A DNA stretch of 64,000 nucleotides, taken from assembly GCA_036172665.1 (NCBI GenBank), contig CM069873.1, positions 33,098,001 to 33,162,000 of the forward strand. Reading direction: 5' to 3'. Positions 30,895 to 41,635 of the stretch are shown piece after piece (within the stretch, counting starts at the first letter, position 1; each line of letters opens with the position of its first letter). The stretch is from Prosopocoilus inquinatus (taxonomy: Eukaryota > Arthropoda > Insecta > Coleoptera > Lucanidae). Position numbers and translations under genes: made by a program. Below the pieces are notes generated by a model that was not told where the DNA came from, did no database searches, and saw only the letters and a list, made by a program, of their open reading frames with translations.

Positions 30895-31299
30895 TTCAAT
30901 CAATCAATCTTTATTTTTACAGCGCCATTTACATGGATGTACATGTCATCTAACTTAAACTACCTAGTTCTAAACATAGAGGCTAGAAGGAATAACGTTA
31001 ACGTTGTCCAGTAGGTATTCGTTTATAGAATAGTAGCATTTCTCGATGAGTAATTTACGTGTGTTTTTCTTAAAAATATTACACGTGCTTGAGGCAATTT
31101 CGGTAGGAAGCTTATTGAAAAGTGTCGTACCTAGGAGAAAAATAGAATTTCCAAATTTGCACGTTTTGTGCTTTGTAACACGAAGTTGGTTTTTAGATCG
31201 GGTGTCATACCTGTGACAGTCCGAGTGTTTGTGAAATTTTTCTTTATTGGCACAGTTCTTTCCTTTTTTGATTTTTTTTTTCAACGGCGGATGCATTCC
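30895..31299 (-). pseudogene. LINE C-terminal fragment
   Basis: A minus-strand open frame (30,970-31,296) encodes the C-terminal segment of a CR1/Jockey-like LINE: CHRYDTRSKNQLRVTKHKTC, FGNSIFLLGTTLFNKLP, and the final KLLIEKCYYSINEYL. It closely parallels the C-terminus of the relic at 12,530-12,898. The downstream part, to about 30,895, contains an AATC repeat plausible as the 3' tail. Severely 5'-truncated; no RT catalytic region present. Confidence 0.75.
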
Positions 31300-31911
31300 T
31301 TCGTATAGTTGCAGAAACTATTTAATTTCCTTTGGGAAAGTTATTATAAAGCACATTATCTCCATTTTTACGTTTAAATATTAGGCGCTGTATTTGAATA
31401 TGGACCGATGGTGACGTCACAACAGCGGTCGGAGCGGGCTTACATTGCGATATATGGATCGAGCAATCCTATAGTGTTAAGAGTCCTTGCCTTTAATCGA
31501 ATGACTAACAGTTCCAACGTAACTTTCATAGAGCAATACGGCTAGTTATAGAAATTCTCTTATAATCTTACAAAAGAAAATTAATTAAACAAAAACAAAT
31601 AATGAGTTTTCAAAATATTTTTTAAATTGATCTCCATCGCGTTCAACACTTTCTTGCTACAACGTAATTAGCATTCACTATTAAATTTGTAAGTAATTTT
31701 TGTAGTAATAATAATCCTTTGACGAAATATTAAATTATTAGCCATATTTTTGAAAGTAATCAAGTACAACATTAAGGCATATCACTCAATATCACTGAAT
31801 TAAAAAAAAAAAAAAACATGTATAATTCAAGAAAAAGTTGACTCTATCATTTATTATAATAGATACTAACACAAAATGCAACTTTTACCAATTTGTAGTA
31901 TTTATGGAGTG
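31300..31911. other. Non-coding; small piece of the 15.7 kb palindrome family
   Basis: GC-richer patch at 31,390-31,480 including gatcgagcaatcctatagtg, shared with the hairpin at 15,643-15,741. Otherwise AT-rich without genes. Confidence 0.35.

Positions 31912-31979
<68 letters not shown>
31912..31979. repeat. (TA)n microsatellite
   Basis: Uninterrupted AT dinucleotide run of about 66 bp. A shorter run continues on the other side of the palindrome at 32,704-32,722, so the palindromic element probably inserted into one microsatellite. Confidence 0.95.
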
Positions 31980-31981
<2 letters not shown>

Positions 31982-32007
31982 AATCCGTAGGCTTCCGCGG
32001 GTGTTGA

Positions 32008-32705
32008 ATGCTGTAGTATTCTTCCGGGTAGTCCTCCGCGTTGAGTTCTCTAAAGAACTATTTGTCTTCTGACAACGTTTCGGCAAGGTCTCACTTGCCA
32101 TCTTCAGGTCTTCGCTGCTGCTTGCCTGCTTCTGCTCCTCGTCGTTACTCGAGTCACAGTGGCTTCTGGTCGCGCTGGTGGTGGTTTAAGTACCGTGTTG
32201 CGATCACGCGTCGTTACGCTTGGTGGTTTTTCCGCTTGACTTCTTGTTGTTGGTTGATTGGGTCGTGCCTGTTGACTGCTTTCTCCTAATCCTGATGGTC
32301 CGGTGTTCGCTGGTTTCTGGCTTCGGGTTACTGGTCCTCGACGGTCGGTGGATTTTCGGATCACTGGCCTCCAGGTGGGTGGTAGTCGTAAGCCAGAAAC
32401 CAGCGAACACCGGACCATCAGGATTAGGAGAAAGCAGTCAACAGGCACGACCCAATCAACCAACAACAAGAAGTCAAGCGGAAAAACCACCAAGCGTAAC
32501 GACGCGTGATCGCAACACGGTACTTAAACCACCACCAGCGCGACCAGAAGCCACTGTGACTCGAGTAACGACGAGGAGCAGAAGCAGGCAAGCAGCAGCG
32601 AAGACCTGAAGATGGCAAGTGAGACCTTGCCGAAACGTTGTCAGAAGACAAATAGTTCTTTAGAGAACTCAACGCGGAGGACTACCCGGAAGAATACTAC
32701 AGCAT
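32008..32705. repeat. Perfect-length palindrome (2 x 316 bp) with hammerhead-like cores
   Basis: Bases 32,008-32,323 and 32,390-32,705 are reverse complements with no length difference, separated by a 66 bp loop. Each arm carries the core CTGAAGA, a 6 bp stem (GGCAAG/CTTGCC), GAAA, and CGTTGTC (plus strand 32,606-32,642; minus strand 32,071-32,107), as in Penelope-type hammerheads, though I could not form stem I. Each arm also keeps an open Arg/Pro/Thr-rich coding tail (for example RVTTRSRSRQAAAKT) upstream of the core. Interpretation: two head-to-head fragments of one retroelement 3' end. Not an independent gene. Confidence 0.85.
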
Positions 32706-33104
32706 ATATATATATATATATTTCTTACTTGATTTAAATCGGACTACAGTTACGTATTGCTTGTGGCATATTTTATCTTGCACCCGGTATCGAAATGACA
32801 ACTTCAGGCTTTGTATCACTAGATTTATGGTAATTATTTTATACGTTTATACTTATCTAAATATTTTTGTAATGCAGTGTAATTTCTTTTGTCATAATAA
32901 ATTTTTCTGTTAGGCATGCCATTTTTTGCAAATGCTACGAATTGAAGTACGCAAGCTGAAGCTGCGATGGGACCAGCTTCGCTGACATTGAAGTAAATAC
33001 TTCAATTTTGAGTTAAAACTGAAGTATTTAGTAGCCGAAGTAAATACTTCAGAGTGAAGCAAATACTTCGATAATTTCCACACGAATGCTATTTGCCGTA
33101 GTAT

Positions 33105-33990
33105 TGTCACGTGGTTAGGGGTAGGTAGCGGGTTCTCAGTGGTAGAGTTTGAAAACACAGTTTACCAAAACAATGTATACCTTTATTTAATGAATATGAT
33201 TATCTATCGGCGGAAGATCTTTAAATGTGCGAGGGTGCGTTTTCGTGATTATCGAAATCGCGACGGGTCGGCTGCGACAGCGAGGATGAGGAATCCCTCT
33301 GTGCTGGGGTTGAAGAGACCCGACGATTCGGCTAACCGGATCCAGGGCAATCTCGAGGGCTGCAGCAATTGCGATGAGATGTCCTGATGAGGGTGGCGGC
33401 AACAAGGCGTCGGTGAGGATGATCCTTCTTGGAAACGGCAGCGTCCTGATGAGGGTGGCGGCGGCAAGGCGTCGGTGATGATGATCCTTCTTGGAAACGG
33501 CAGCGTCCTGATGAGGGTGGCGGCGGCGAGGCGTCGGTGATGATGTCTCCGTGGAACGGGCAGCGTCCCGACGCGGCGGCGGCCGCACGGCGTCGGTGAA
33601 GCAGGTCCTCCCGGGGAAGTTGGCACTAGGCCTACTTGGTCGACGGCTGGTTCCACTCCGAGGGCGGCTGCCCTTCTTACAGTAGGCACTAAGCCTACCG
33701 GAGTCGGGTTCGACTGCCTTCCCATCTTCTTCCGTACGTTATATAGGCGAAAATTTGTCTATTCGACTGTTATGACATGTTTCTGTGTTCTCCTTTCGTC
33801 ACCTGTTGTATTAATTTGTCCCACATATAGCGCGTGTTTTGTTATGAAACGTGAACCGCTTGTAGCTTAGATTTCGCAAGATTGCTGTCTTAATTGTTCT
33901 ACTTTATTCCTCGCGGAAATATTTCGTCGCGACTCCTTTACATTTTATAATTATTAATTTTAGGCTAAAAATTAAATCCTTATCGTGACA
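33105..33990 (+). mobile_element. Solo LTR (886 bp) with GTAT target duplication
   Basis: Starts TGTCACGTGG and ends ATCGTGACA, with GTAT on both sides (33,101-33,104 and 33,991-33,994). This is the structure left by LTR-LTR recombination. A TATA-like ttatatagg at about 33,741 follows the GC-rich minisatellite and may be the promoter. ORFs on the minus strand (33,187-33,725) are products of the GC-rich repeats. The parent element was not found in the window. Confidence 0.8.
33383..33570. repeat. GC-rich minisatellite, about 60 bp unit, three copies
   Basis: Unit reads approximately cctgatgagggtggcggcgg, then caaggcgtcggtgatgatga and ccttcttggaaacggcagcg, repeated with small changes inside the solo LTR. 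It causes long but meaningless Arg/Pro-rich ORFs. Confidence 0.85.
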
Positions 33991-34110
33991 GTATCTTCAG
34001 GAAAATAATAGTACTTACTTTAGAGTGTAGCATCTTCTTAGAAACTGAAGTAAATACTACGAAGAAGATACTTCAAACTGTAGCATTAGCATTTACTTCG
34101 TTTTTATACA

Positions 34111-34725
34111 TACTACCCATGGTGTGCATGTTATGCTATCAGCTAACCCATCTAGAGTAAGTACTCCTTTTTACGGTAATTGTATGATCTTAGAAATTTT
34201 AATCCTTTTTTTTTAAGTACGTTGAATTAGTTGGTATAATACCATACAATAGGAAATTATTGTTTTAACTGCCTGAAAAGAAAAATTAATTTAAGAATGT
34301 CTAATTTCTTTATAAATAATAAAAATATAACAAGTTTATGTTTAAAAGTATTGTTTAAATATATTTTTTTAGTTTTAATTATACGCCTAGTGAATTAAAA
34401 TTTTAAGTAAAATAATTAATAAACAATATCAGTGATTATTATTACGAGACGTTGCGGAATGGGTTGTGTTTCATAGAAGGAAGGCATCATTGAGCTGGCT
34501 ATATTTATTTCTCGCTCATTTCATCGGTTCTAAACAAGTGGTACCTCCGATTTTTTTTAGCTATGATACAGCAGGCACCCGAAAATATGCGCTGAAGGTA
34601 GCATTTTATGTAATTATGCTGAGGTTTTTTTCACACAGTAAAAAACACCGTTTATATTAACTCAACGCAAAAAGTATAAAATATAAATATATTTGTAATG
34701 TGTTTAATGTCAAATTTTAAATAAT
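34111..34725. other. Downstream flank of OR-B, no gene recognised
   Basis: AT-rich. The plus-strand ORF at 34,466-34,660 has no recognised domain. Confidence 0.3.
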
Positions 34726-35160
34726 TTATCTTAAGATAGGCGATAAAAAATCAAAATTTGAAATGCTTTCCAATACGTTTTCTAAATTAAATAACTAAAA
34801 AAATATATTTTAATGAAGCAAATCACATATTAAATTATTAAAAGATACTCACTAATAAAAATGTTTTGAGATTTAAATTGCAGAATTTTCCAACTCTAAG
34901 TGAAACTGGTACAGAAAGTTTATGCAGGAAAAATTTCATGTTCCTCTGATATTGCAAGCTGCAGATGTACCAAGGCAATTCGTACAGGGCATCTTGTATT
35001 TGCTCATACTGTATAAAAAATTATTTTTTTAATGATGCTAGAAAATAAATTACATCGTTTTTTTAAACCTCAGATGTGTAGAAGTTTCTAAAGTAGCAGG
35101 GAAGGAACATTTGAAAATAAACGTAACCGCACATGGGAATGTGAGGGAATTGATTTGATA
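34726..35160 (-). pseudogene. Odorant receptor OR-B, C-terminal exons
   Basis: Exon 34,853-35,008 (52 codons, phase 0 both sides, CAG acceptor and GTGAGT donor) encodes EQIQDALYELPWYICSLQYQ and FFLHKLSVPVSL, the conserved C-terminal 7tm_6 region. A candidate last exon, 34,726-34,794, after TTTTTTTAG, encodes FNLENVLESISNFDFLSPIL and ends TAA. Upstream, 35,069-35,160 holds most of the preceding TM6 exon (SNQFPHIPMCGYVYFQMF), ending at a GTTTAA donor. Its first 24 bases lie about 8 kb away at 43,138-43,161 because a Ty3-type element inserted within the exon. The C-terminal exons themselves are open. N-terminal exons of OR-B were not found in the window. Confidence 0.85.
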
Positions 35161-35164
35161 ATAA

Positions 35165-35382
35165 AGATGTTAAAGTTTATTCACACATAAACTGAATAAA
35201 AATGCTTTATTATATAAAGTAATATAGGAGTTAATGAATATAAAATCTTAAAAGGGATAGATGCGTTTTCTTCTGCACACATCGACATGCAGACGCGTGA
35301 CTGACTGACCATATTCGTTTTCTTGTCCTCTCGGTAGACTAAATATTTATCGAAATGGTCCCCCTTTCTTCGCATGCCTACA
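35165..35382 (-). repeat. 3' LTR of the minus-strand Ty3-type element
   Basis: 218 bp, matching 42,920-43,137 at all but three positions. In sense orientation it begins tgtaggcatgcgaag. Confidence 0.92.
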
Positions 35383-35566
35383 TTCGGCCATCCTGTTCTT
35401 CTGGATTGCGCTCAATCCCGTCGTCTATATCATCCTGAGGAACACACATTTCATCAGTAATGTTAAAGAATGGGTTTTAACACCTGCCCCTGGTGGAAAC
35501 ACCACCATCTCGCAGTGCTCGTCTTAAATTACTCACACTTTGAGTTTCTAATGACAAAGATTCTAA

Positions 35567-36195
35567 TTTCGAATGTCTTTACGCCATGTGTCCTACCACA
35601 TGATTTGACATTTTTCTTTACTAATTTCGAATGTCCGTCAAGCGCCTACCTTGGCGCATGATTCGATATTTTATTAGAACTATCCTTTTTCGAATAGCCT
35701 TCGTTCTGAATGCCGACACAATTATGTTTTGCACAGAATTGACTATTCAAAGATTTTCAAAGAAATTCTAAGTTCGAATGTCCGTCAAATGCCTACTCTG
35801 ATACATGATTCGACATTTTATTAGAACTCTCCTTTCTCGAATAGCCTTCGTTCTGAATGCCGACACAATTATGTTTTGCACAGAATTAACTATTCAAAGA
35901 TATTCAAAGAAATTCTAAGTTCGAATGTCCGTCAAACGCCTACTCTGACACATGATTCGACATTTTATTAGAAATTTTCTTTCCTCAATAGCCTTCGTTC
36001 TGAATGCCGACATAAGCATGTTTTGCACAGAATTAACTATTCAAAGATATTCAAAAAAATTCGAAGTTCGAATGTCCGTCAAATGCCTACGCTGACACAT
36101 GATTCGACATTTTATTAGAAATTTCCTTTCCTCAATAGCCTTCGTTCTGAATGCCGACACTATTATGTTTTGCACAGAATTAGCTATTCACATCG
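35567..36195. repeat. 147 bp tandem array in the 3' region of the Ty3-type element
   Basis: The phrase ttcgaatgtccgtca recurs at 35,626, 35,773, 35,920 and 36,067, exactly 147 bp apart, with cattttattaga and gccgacac blocks in each unit. It lies between the integrase end and the 3' LTR. No coding potential. Confidence 0.9.
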
Positions 36196-36536
36196 AATAT
36201 CCGTTCCTCACCGACCTTAATAAACGGTTTTGTAAGGAATTTGATATTCTGTGAGGGCATCAGTTGGACAATGTACGTCTTAGTGCCGACAATTACTTGT
36301 TTTGCACCAGATTTTACATTGCAAACAAAAACAATTCATCCTTGCAACGGATGCTGTTCCCTCCAGTTCCGACGCAAATGTGTTTTGAACATGTCTTTTA
36401 GGTATTTACTCTTTGCAAGAGAAATGAGCCTCGAATGCTTTTTATACTTTCACTTAGCCTCGTACCCTAATAAATGTGAGTGTTACCAAGCGCGGTATAT
36501 TTTATTTTACTCGATTCTGTCATCACAACCCAAAAT

Positions 36537-37520
36537 CTAATTTGACAAAATATATATATATATATAACTTATTTTGTTGCAACTTACCGAGTCCCTCAAG
36601 GTAACCCAGGGCTTAACCTTGTCTACACAGACAAAAGTTGGGCTCTTACGGTACTTATCCGATACTTTCAAAACTGCAAACCTATCGTTAAGCAGTTTTG
36701 CGGTAATTCGGAACGGCCCTTTAAACTTCGCTAATAGTCTTTTACTATTACCCGTTGCCGGAAAACTGGACTCTGCCACAACGACCAAATCTCCAACTTG
36801 GTACTTTCTGGGTTTTGATCTTCCTGCATCAAACCGCTCTTTTTGAGTAATTTGTTCTGTGGCCACTCGACTTTCCACTTGTTTTCTAAGCTCAGTCAGA
36901 TTCATTTTATCTATCTCTCCCTGTAGCTCGTTCAGGAGAATAGATTCCGGCGCACTTCGAGGTTTGCACCCAAAAAGCACCTCAGAAGGCGTCGTATCAA
37001 CGATGCGATGAACGGTTCCATTCATTCCCCTTTGAACTGCCTTAACTTGTGTGTCCCATTCATCATCCTCCAATCCACCGCTCATTGCCGCTAAGGCACC
37101 GAGAATTGTACGGTTAAATCGCTCACACTGGCCATTTGGTTGCGGAGTCGCGAGTGCGTTTAATACATGTTTAATTCCAAATTCAGTGCAAAACGATTTA
37201 AAGGTGCGTGAGGTAAATGCACTCCCTCTGTCCGATATTACCCGCACTGGTACACCGAAAATGTTTATAACGTTTTCGATTGTCTTAATTACATGCTTTG
37301 TTTTAGTGCTTCGCACAGGTTCTATGATGACAAATTTGGTGAATCCGTCCACCATTAATAATAACTGTGTGTTTCTCTTCTTTTATTTTAAGAAAAGTCC
37401 TAAATGATCCATGTGTATTGTGTGGAATGACACTGTTACTTTCTCGATAGGGTATAATTATCCGGGTTTTCTTCCCGAAGGTGTTTTGTAATACAGACAG
37501 TTTAAACAAGATTTTACGTA
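36537..37520 (-). pseudogene. pol: Integrase of the minus-strand Ty3-type element, frameshifted
   Basis: The open part 36,537-37,355 encodes the core LMVDGFTKFVIIEPV region, VISDRGSAF with the second catalytic Asp, QPNGQCERFNRT with Glu, and a C-terminal GPFRI segment for DNA/chromatin contact. Upstream, about 37,355-37,570, other frames carry the HMDHLG region with the first Asp and the CLNCLYY half of the zinc motif. At least two frame changes separate these from the RT frame. Role in active copies: strand transfer into genomic DNA. Confidence 0.85.
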
Positions 37521-37572
37521 TTTATTGACAAAGCGTCGCATGCCCGCAAACCAATAATTTTCTCTGATTTTT

Positions 37573-39057
37573 TTAAGTTTTCTCTAGACCAAAATGACCA
37601 ATATCATCGTGGCATAATTTGCAGATCTGCCACCTATTGGCTCTCGGAACCACCCATTTTGTTCCATCTTGAACTTTTCTGTGAACTTTTCCCTCCTTAA
37701 TTATGTAATTTTCAAAATAAAACTTTGTGTCCGCTGTCCTTTCATTAGCTTCTAGAATTTTTCTTATTTTGGTAACTCCCTCGTCTTGGAGCTGTGCGGC
37801 CTGTAGCCAATCAGCTTCCGTAATCTTAATTACTTCAATGTAATGGTCTTCTGAAGTTGATGGGTTACGGCTGAGGCAGTCCACATGTGACATTTTCGTA
37901 CCTGGTCTATATTCAACGTGGAAGTCATATTCTTGAAGTTCCATCCACCAACGGCCAATCCGAGGAATTATATCCTTTTTGACGGCTGTACTCCGTATTG
38001 CACTACAGTCAGTGACCAATTTAAATTTAATTCCCACAACGTAGACTCGAAAATGTCGCAAAGACTCCAAGACTGCTAGGGTCTCCAGTTCATACGAATG
38101 ATATCTACTTTCTATGGCTGAAGTTTGCCGGCTATAATAAGCAATAACACGCTTATTTTTATACTGGTCAATTTGAATTAACATGCCACCCAAACCTATC
38201 TTGCTAGCGTCTGTGTGAACTTCTGTTTCTTGGTCGGGATCAAATGTGATTAATACCGGCCGACTGGGTAATGCTCTTTTGATATGTTTGACTGCATTCT
38301 CTTGTTCCTTCGTCCATTCCCAAGGAGCCTCTTTTTTTAAAAGTTTCGTAAGGGGCTGTGCAATGGTTGCAAAATTTTTGACAAATTTTCGAAAATATCC
38401 CGCTAATCCCAAAAATTGTCTAACTTGTTTTACATATCTAGGGATCGACATGTCTTTCACAGCTGAAATCTTTTTTTGTCCCGGTTGCACACCGCCTGCA
38501 GAAATTTCTCTGCCCAAATACTCTATGGATTCTTGAAAGAAACTGCACTTTGACAACTTTAGTGTTAGATTATGTACTCTCAATCTTTCTAACACTAAAC
38601 GTAACTTTCTTAATCCGTCCTTGATTGATTTACAAGGAATGACTATGTCGTCCAGATACACTAAGACGGTGTCATCCATTAAGCCTTCTAGGACTTTAGC
38701 CATTAATTTCTGAAATTCCGACGGGGCATTAGTAAGTCCAAACGGCATTCGGAGAAACTCATAATGGCCATCTGGAGTTATAAAAGCGGTCAGTTCTATC
38801 GATTTTGGATGCATTGATATTTGGTAGTATCCTGAAGCCAAATCTAAGGTTATGAATAACGAATACCCTCCTAATCTGTCTATTACATCGTCAATGATTG
38901 GCAGAGGATGTTTAATCTTTTTTGTGATTCTGTTTAGAGCTCGATAATCTACACAAAGTCGTTCGCCTCCATCCTTTTTTCCTACTAGTAAAATAGGACT
39001 TGCGTAATTCGATCGTGATTCTCTGATAATGTTATGTTCTAACATTTCATTCATCAT
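37573..39057 (-). pseudogene. pol: Reverse transcriptase and RNase H of the minus-strand Ty3-type element
   Basis: 494 codons open: RT with IIRESRSNYASPILLVGKKD, LCVDYRALNRI, the catalytic VLVYLDDIVI, then RNase H with VHTDASKIGLGG and LVTDCSAIRS, and the first half of the integrase zinc region (CHDDIGHFGLEKT). A TAA immediately precedes the first Met in the same frame, after a stretch that reads as normal pre-RT sequence (LLSDQPIIYSPYRLS), so this is an internal nonsense mutation rather than the true start. The frame is lost again at 37,573. Domain content is secure; the protein is broken. Confidence 0.9.
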
Positions 39058-39390
39058 TTATTTTGCCTTTTGCCTTTCCGACCATGATAATCGATATGGT
39101 GAGTAGATAATGGGCTGATCACTTAATAATTCAATTTTCATAGTTGAGGAAGATGTTTTTCCTAAATCTCCCAACCCAAAACTAAAACGGTCCTTAAATT
39201 CGTGAAGTAATTTCAGTAATTTATCTTTCTGTTTTTCTTTTAGCTTACCACATTTAAGATTACGATATATTAATATTTATTTTCAATGTCTGGATCGGTC
39301 ACGTTAAATTCGTCTATACTATTGATTGTAGATTGATTTAGTGATGTCAAGTCCTCAATGGAAGGTAACTTCATAAATTGTAAATACTTG

Positions 39391-40482
39391 TGTTGGAGCG
39401 ATTTTTTTTTTGTATATTTGGGTCAAAATAGTAATAACATTAAACAAGGCGTACCTCGTCCTGATAAGTATTCGTTCGACGGTTAGTTCCTTCTAGTGCT
39501 CTCTTTCTCCTTCACCTCGTCTCGTTCATCGCGCATACGTTGCGTTGTGAGAAACGGGTACACATACAACAAATAATGCGACTTACATCGGATGTCCCAA
39601 AATATAACAAATACTACTCACCGGAGCCTTTGGGGGGTGCCGTTGAATGCAGCGGCGAATCTAGAAGCTGTAGCTCCCTCATAATGAGAGAAGCCATCCT
39701 CGCACGTTGACTTCTGATCTTCGCATGCATTAACCCCCACATTCACCTGTGGATATAAAACCTACCCCTCCCGATGGATATTAGCATACCTTGCCTCCCA
39801 AGCATACGTTCTCAGGATCAGTTGATGCACTGACTGCGTGAGTGTCAAGCACCACTCCGTACCAGTCCAATAATATCATCATGTCAGACCTTTCTGGATA
39901 GCTCAATGCCATCACCTGGCCAGGGATGCAATTAACCGAATTCCCACTCACAATAAATGCAGAATACAGCTAATTGCTTTACCGGTACCGTGCTCTTCAT
40001 CGGCGCTGCTTGCACGCCGGGGCAAGAGCCCCTATACCGTATGCTGGTGCACGGTAGCATTCTCTGGCAACACCCCGGATCGCGTCCCGGACTATATTCT
40101 GCTACCAGAATACCTCCGCATAACTCATGACTCATGACCCTCAAACCGTATTGCCAATCGTGAGAATGTACCGCCCTAACACTTCTGCCAGAACGTACCA
40201 TCTCAGGTCATATTCTGCAGACACCCTATGAACTAGATCATGCCCGGAAACACACCGCGGCCACCCCGTATATCACCAGGCCCAACCGTGGCCCCGTTTA
40301 CCGACGCATTTCTCACATCGCATTCACTCGAAGACTGCCGTCTCCATCGTCTTAATATTTCACGTTCCCTCGGCCAGCTTTATCGTCAAAACATAAACAA
40401 ACATCCCCTGATATACAGATATTTATTAAATGCTTTACGTTACAAGTTAACTCATTTCATTGAAATAATTTTGGCTACAACA
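39391..40482. mobile_element. Solo LTR (1.09 kb) inside the Ty3-type element
   Basis: Starts TGTTGGAGCG, ends GGCTACAACA, flanked by CTTG on both sides (39,387-39,390; 40,483-40,486). It shares blocks (atctagaagctgtagctccc, attagcataccttgcctc) and its right end with 41,636-42,644. It interrupts the protease-RT interval of the host element. ORFs inside it have no recognised product. Confidence 0.8.
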
Positions 40483-40501
40483 CTTGTTTGTTTTGACAAG
40501 T

Positions 40502-40901
40502 AAAACTGAAGGGTTTTCAGTGAACGTGAGTCCTATTATCAGGTCGTGTCGGATTTCATCATCGCGTACGACATAAATGCAAGTATTTACCACAATTCCG
40601 TCTACGCTGATTTTTACAGTGCATTGGGTACAATATTGTTATCACCCGTAAAACCGTATAATTTTATTTCTTTTTCTAAAGTTCGCTGATCTAATTTAAG
40701 TTTGTTTGCTATTGACTGCCGTATCAGCGTGCATTCACTACCCAGATCGACGAATGTTTTAACGGTGCAGTTAGATAATTTATTATATATACTAGTCCGC
40801 CCGGACGTGCCGATGAAGTTAACTTTCTTGTTCCATTTACCTGAACGTTTAGCCTTATTACGACATGCATCCTCTTTGTGCCGTATTTTTTGACAAAAAG
40901 C
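40502..40901 (-). pseudogene. Second zinc knuckle and aspartic protease of the Ty3-type element
   Basis: Continues the gag frame past its TGA. AFCQKIRHKEDAC is the remainder of a CCHC knuckle whose first Cys position is occupied by the TGA at 40,902-40,904, followed by a basic linker and the protease motif KTFVDLGSECTLIRQS (catalytic Asp; DLGS instead of the usual DTG). A frameshift near 40,630 precedes ISVDGIVVNTCIYVVRDD and LIIGLTF, the C-terminal half of the protease fold. Gag and pol were evidently one frame in the ancestor. Confidence 0.75.
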
Positions 40902-41621
40902 TCAAGTTATTTGTGAATTTCCCGTACTGTTTTTAACTTGACAGTCAAAACGTTTATGTCCCAATTTTCCGCACATGAAACAACGAAACGGCCCGCTCTT
41001 AATGCGCTTCACGTCCTTTGTGATATTTACTTTGTCTAACATACGTTTTTCACCTTTTGGCTGTCCTTGACTGCTAGTGCTAGGTACATTATAATCTGAG
41101 GAATTTATAGTAGATGAAAAATTTGTAATATTCTGTGTCAGTTCAACAAAATTTTTGCAAGCAGCCGCTTTTAATAGTAATTGAACTTGCTTATTTGGTA
41201 TGCCGGCGATAACGCAATCTACAATTTGTTCGTCTGTGAAATTTAGTTTTAATTTGTTTAATTTTGCCATCTTATGAAAACAGTATTCACTAAGTGATTG
41301 GTTATCTTTCGCTTTATAGGTAGCCGCGTTATAAAATAATTTGGAAAAATTCTTTTTAGGTGGGAATGTTTGCCACAACAAATCTTGCCATTGGGCCCAG
41401 GTTAATTGAGTAGAGCTTAAACTGTCATACCAAGTACGTGCCAACCCCTTTAGTTTACTCAGAGCCAGATAAATTATTGTTATTTCGTCCCATTGATATA
41501 AATGCGCGCAGTCATTCACTTTCTGTAGCCATTCATTAATTGTTAATTTATTCAGGGACGGGTCAAAGTCTGTTAACATTTTCTCATCTGTAGGCGCGTT
41601 CATTTTTTTGTTATTAAACAT
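40902..41621 (-). pseudogene. gag: Gag of the minus-strand Ty3-type element
   Basis: Open 239 codons: a capsid-like domain (KLTINEWLQKVNDCAHLYQW, KLKGLARTWYDSL, FPPKKNFSKLFYNA, IVDCVIAGIPNKQVQLLLK), a polar linker, and a CCHC knuckle CFMCGKLGHKRFDC near the end. The true N-terminus is probably the minus-strand frame starting at 42,828 (MAMELSDNASQRS), now separated by a 1 kb solo LTR and a one-base slip in an A run near 41,605. The terminal TGA sits on the first Cys of a second knuckle, so it is a mutation rather than the natural end. Confidence 0.85.
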
Positions 41622-41635
41622 TTAGCAATAACATC

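Larger units (their letters stand above)
32976..34110. mobile_element. MITE-like GAAGTA repeat, split by a solo LTR
   Basis: The left part (about 32,976-33,104) and right part (33,991-34,110) are both rich in gaagtaaatacttc-type motifs and together resemble the repeat at 13,655-13,890. The right end cttcgtttttatacatacta matches the inverted start of that copy. The interior 33,105-33,990 is a later LTR insertion. Confidence 0.5.

Noticed and set aside
32104..32609. Mirror-image ORFs of 129 residues on both strands
   Set aside because: They are the same retroelement coding tail seen twice because of the palindrome, not two genes.
33383..33570. Tandem hammerhead ribozymes: the minisatellite contains CTGATGAG, GAAACG and GCGTC in the right order in each unit
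   Set aside because: The bases next to the core cannot pair to form stem II (the position before GAAA is G opposite G, and the flanking bases do not match), so the likeness to the core is probably chance.
33187..33725. Two long Pro/Arg-rich minus-strand ORFs as a gene
   Set aside because: They lie entirely within a solo LTR and follow the GC-rich tandem repeat; no domain and no start context.
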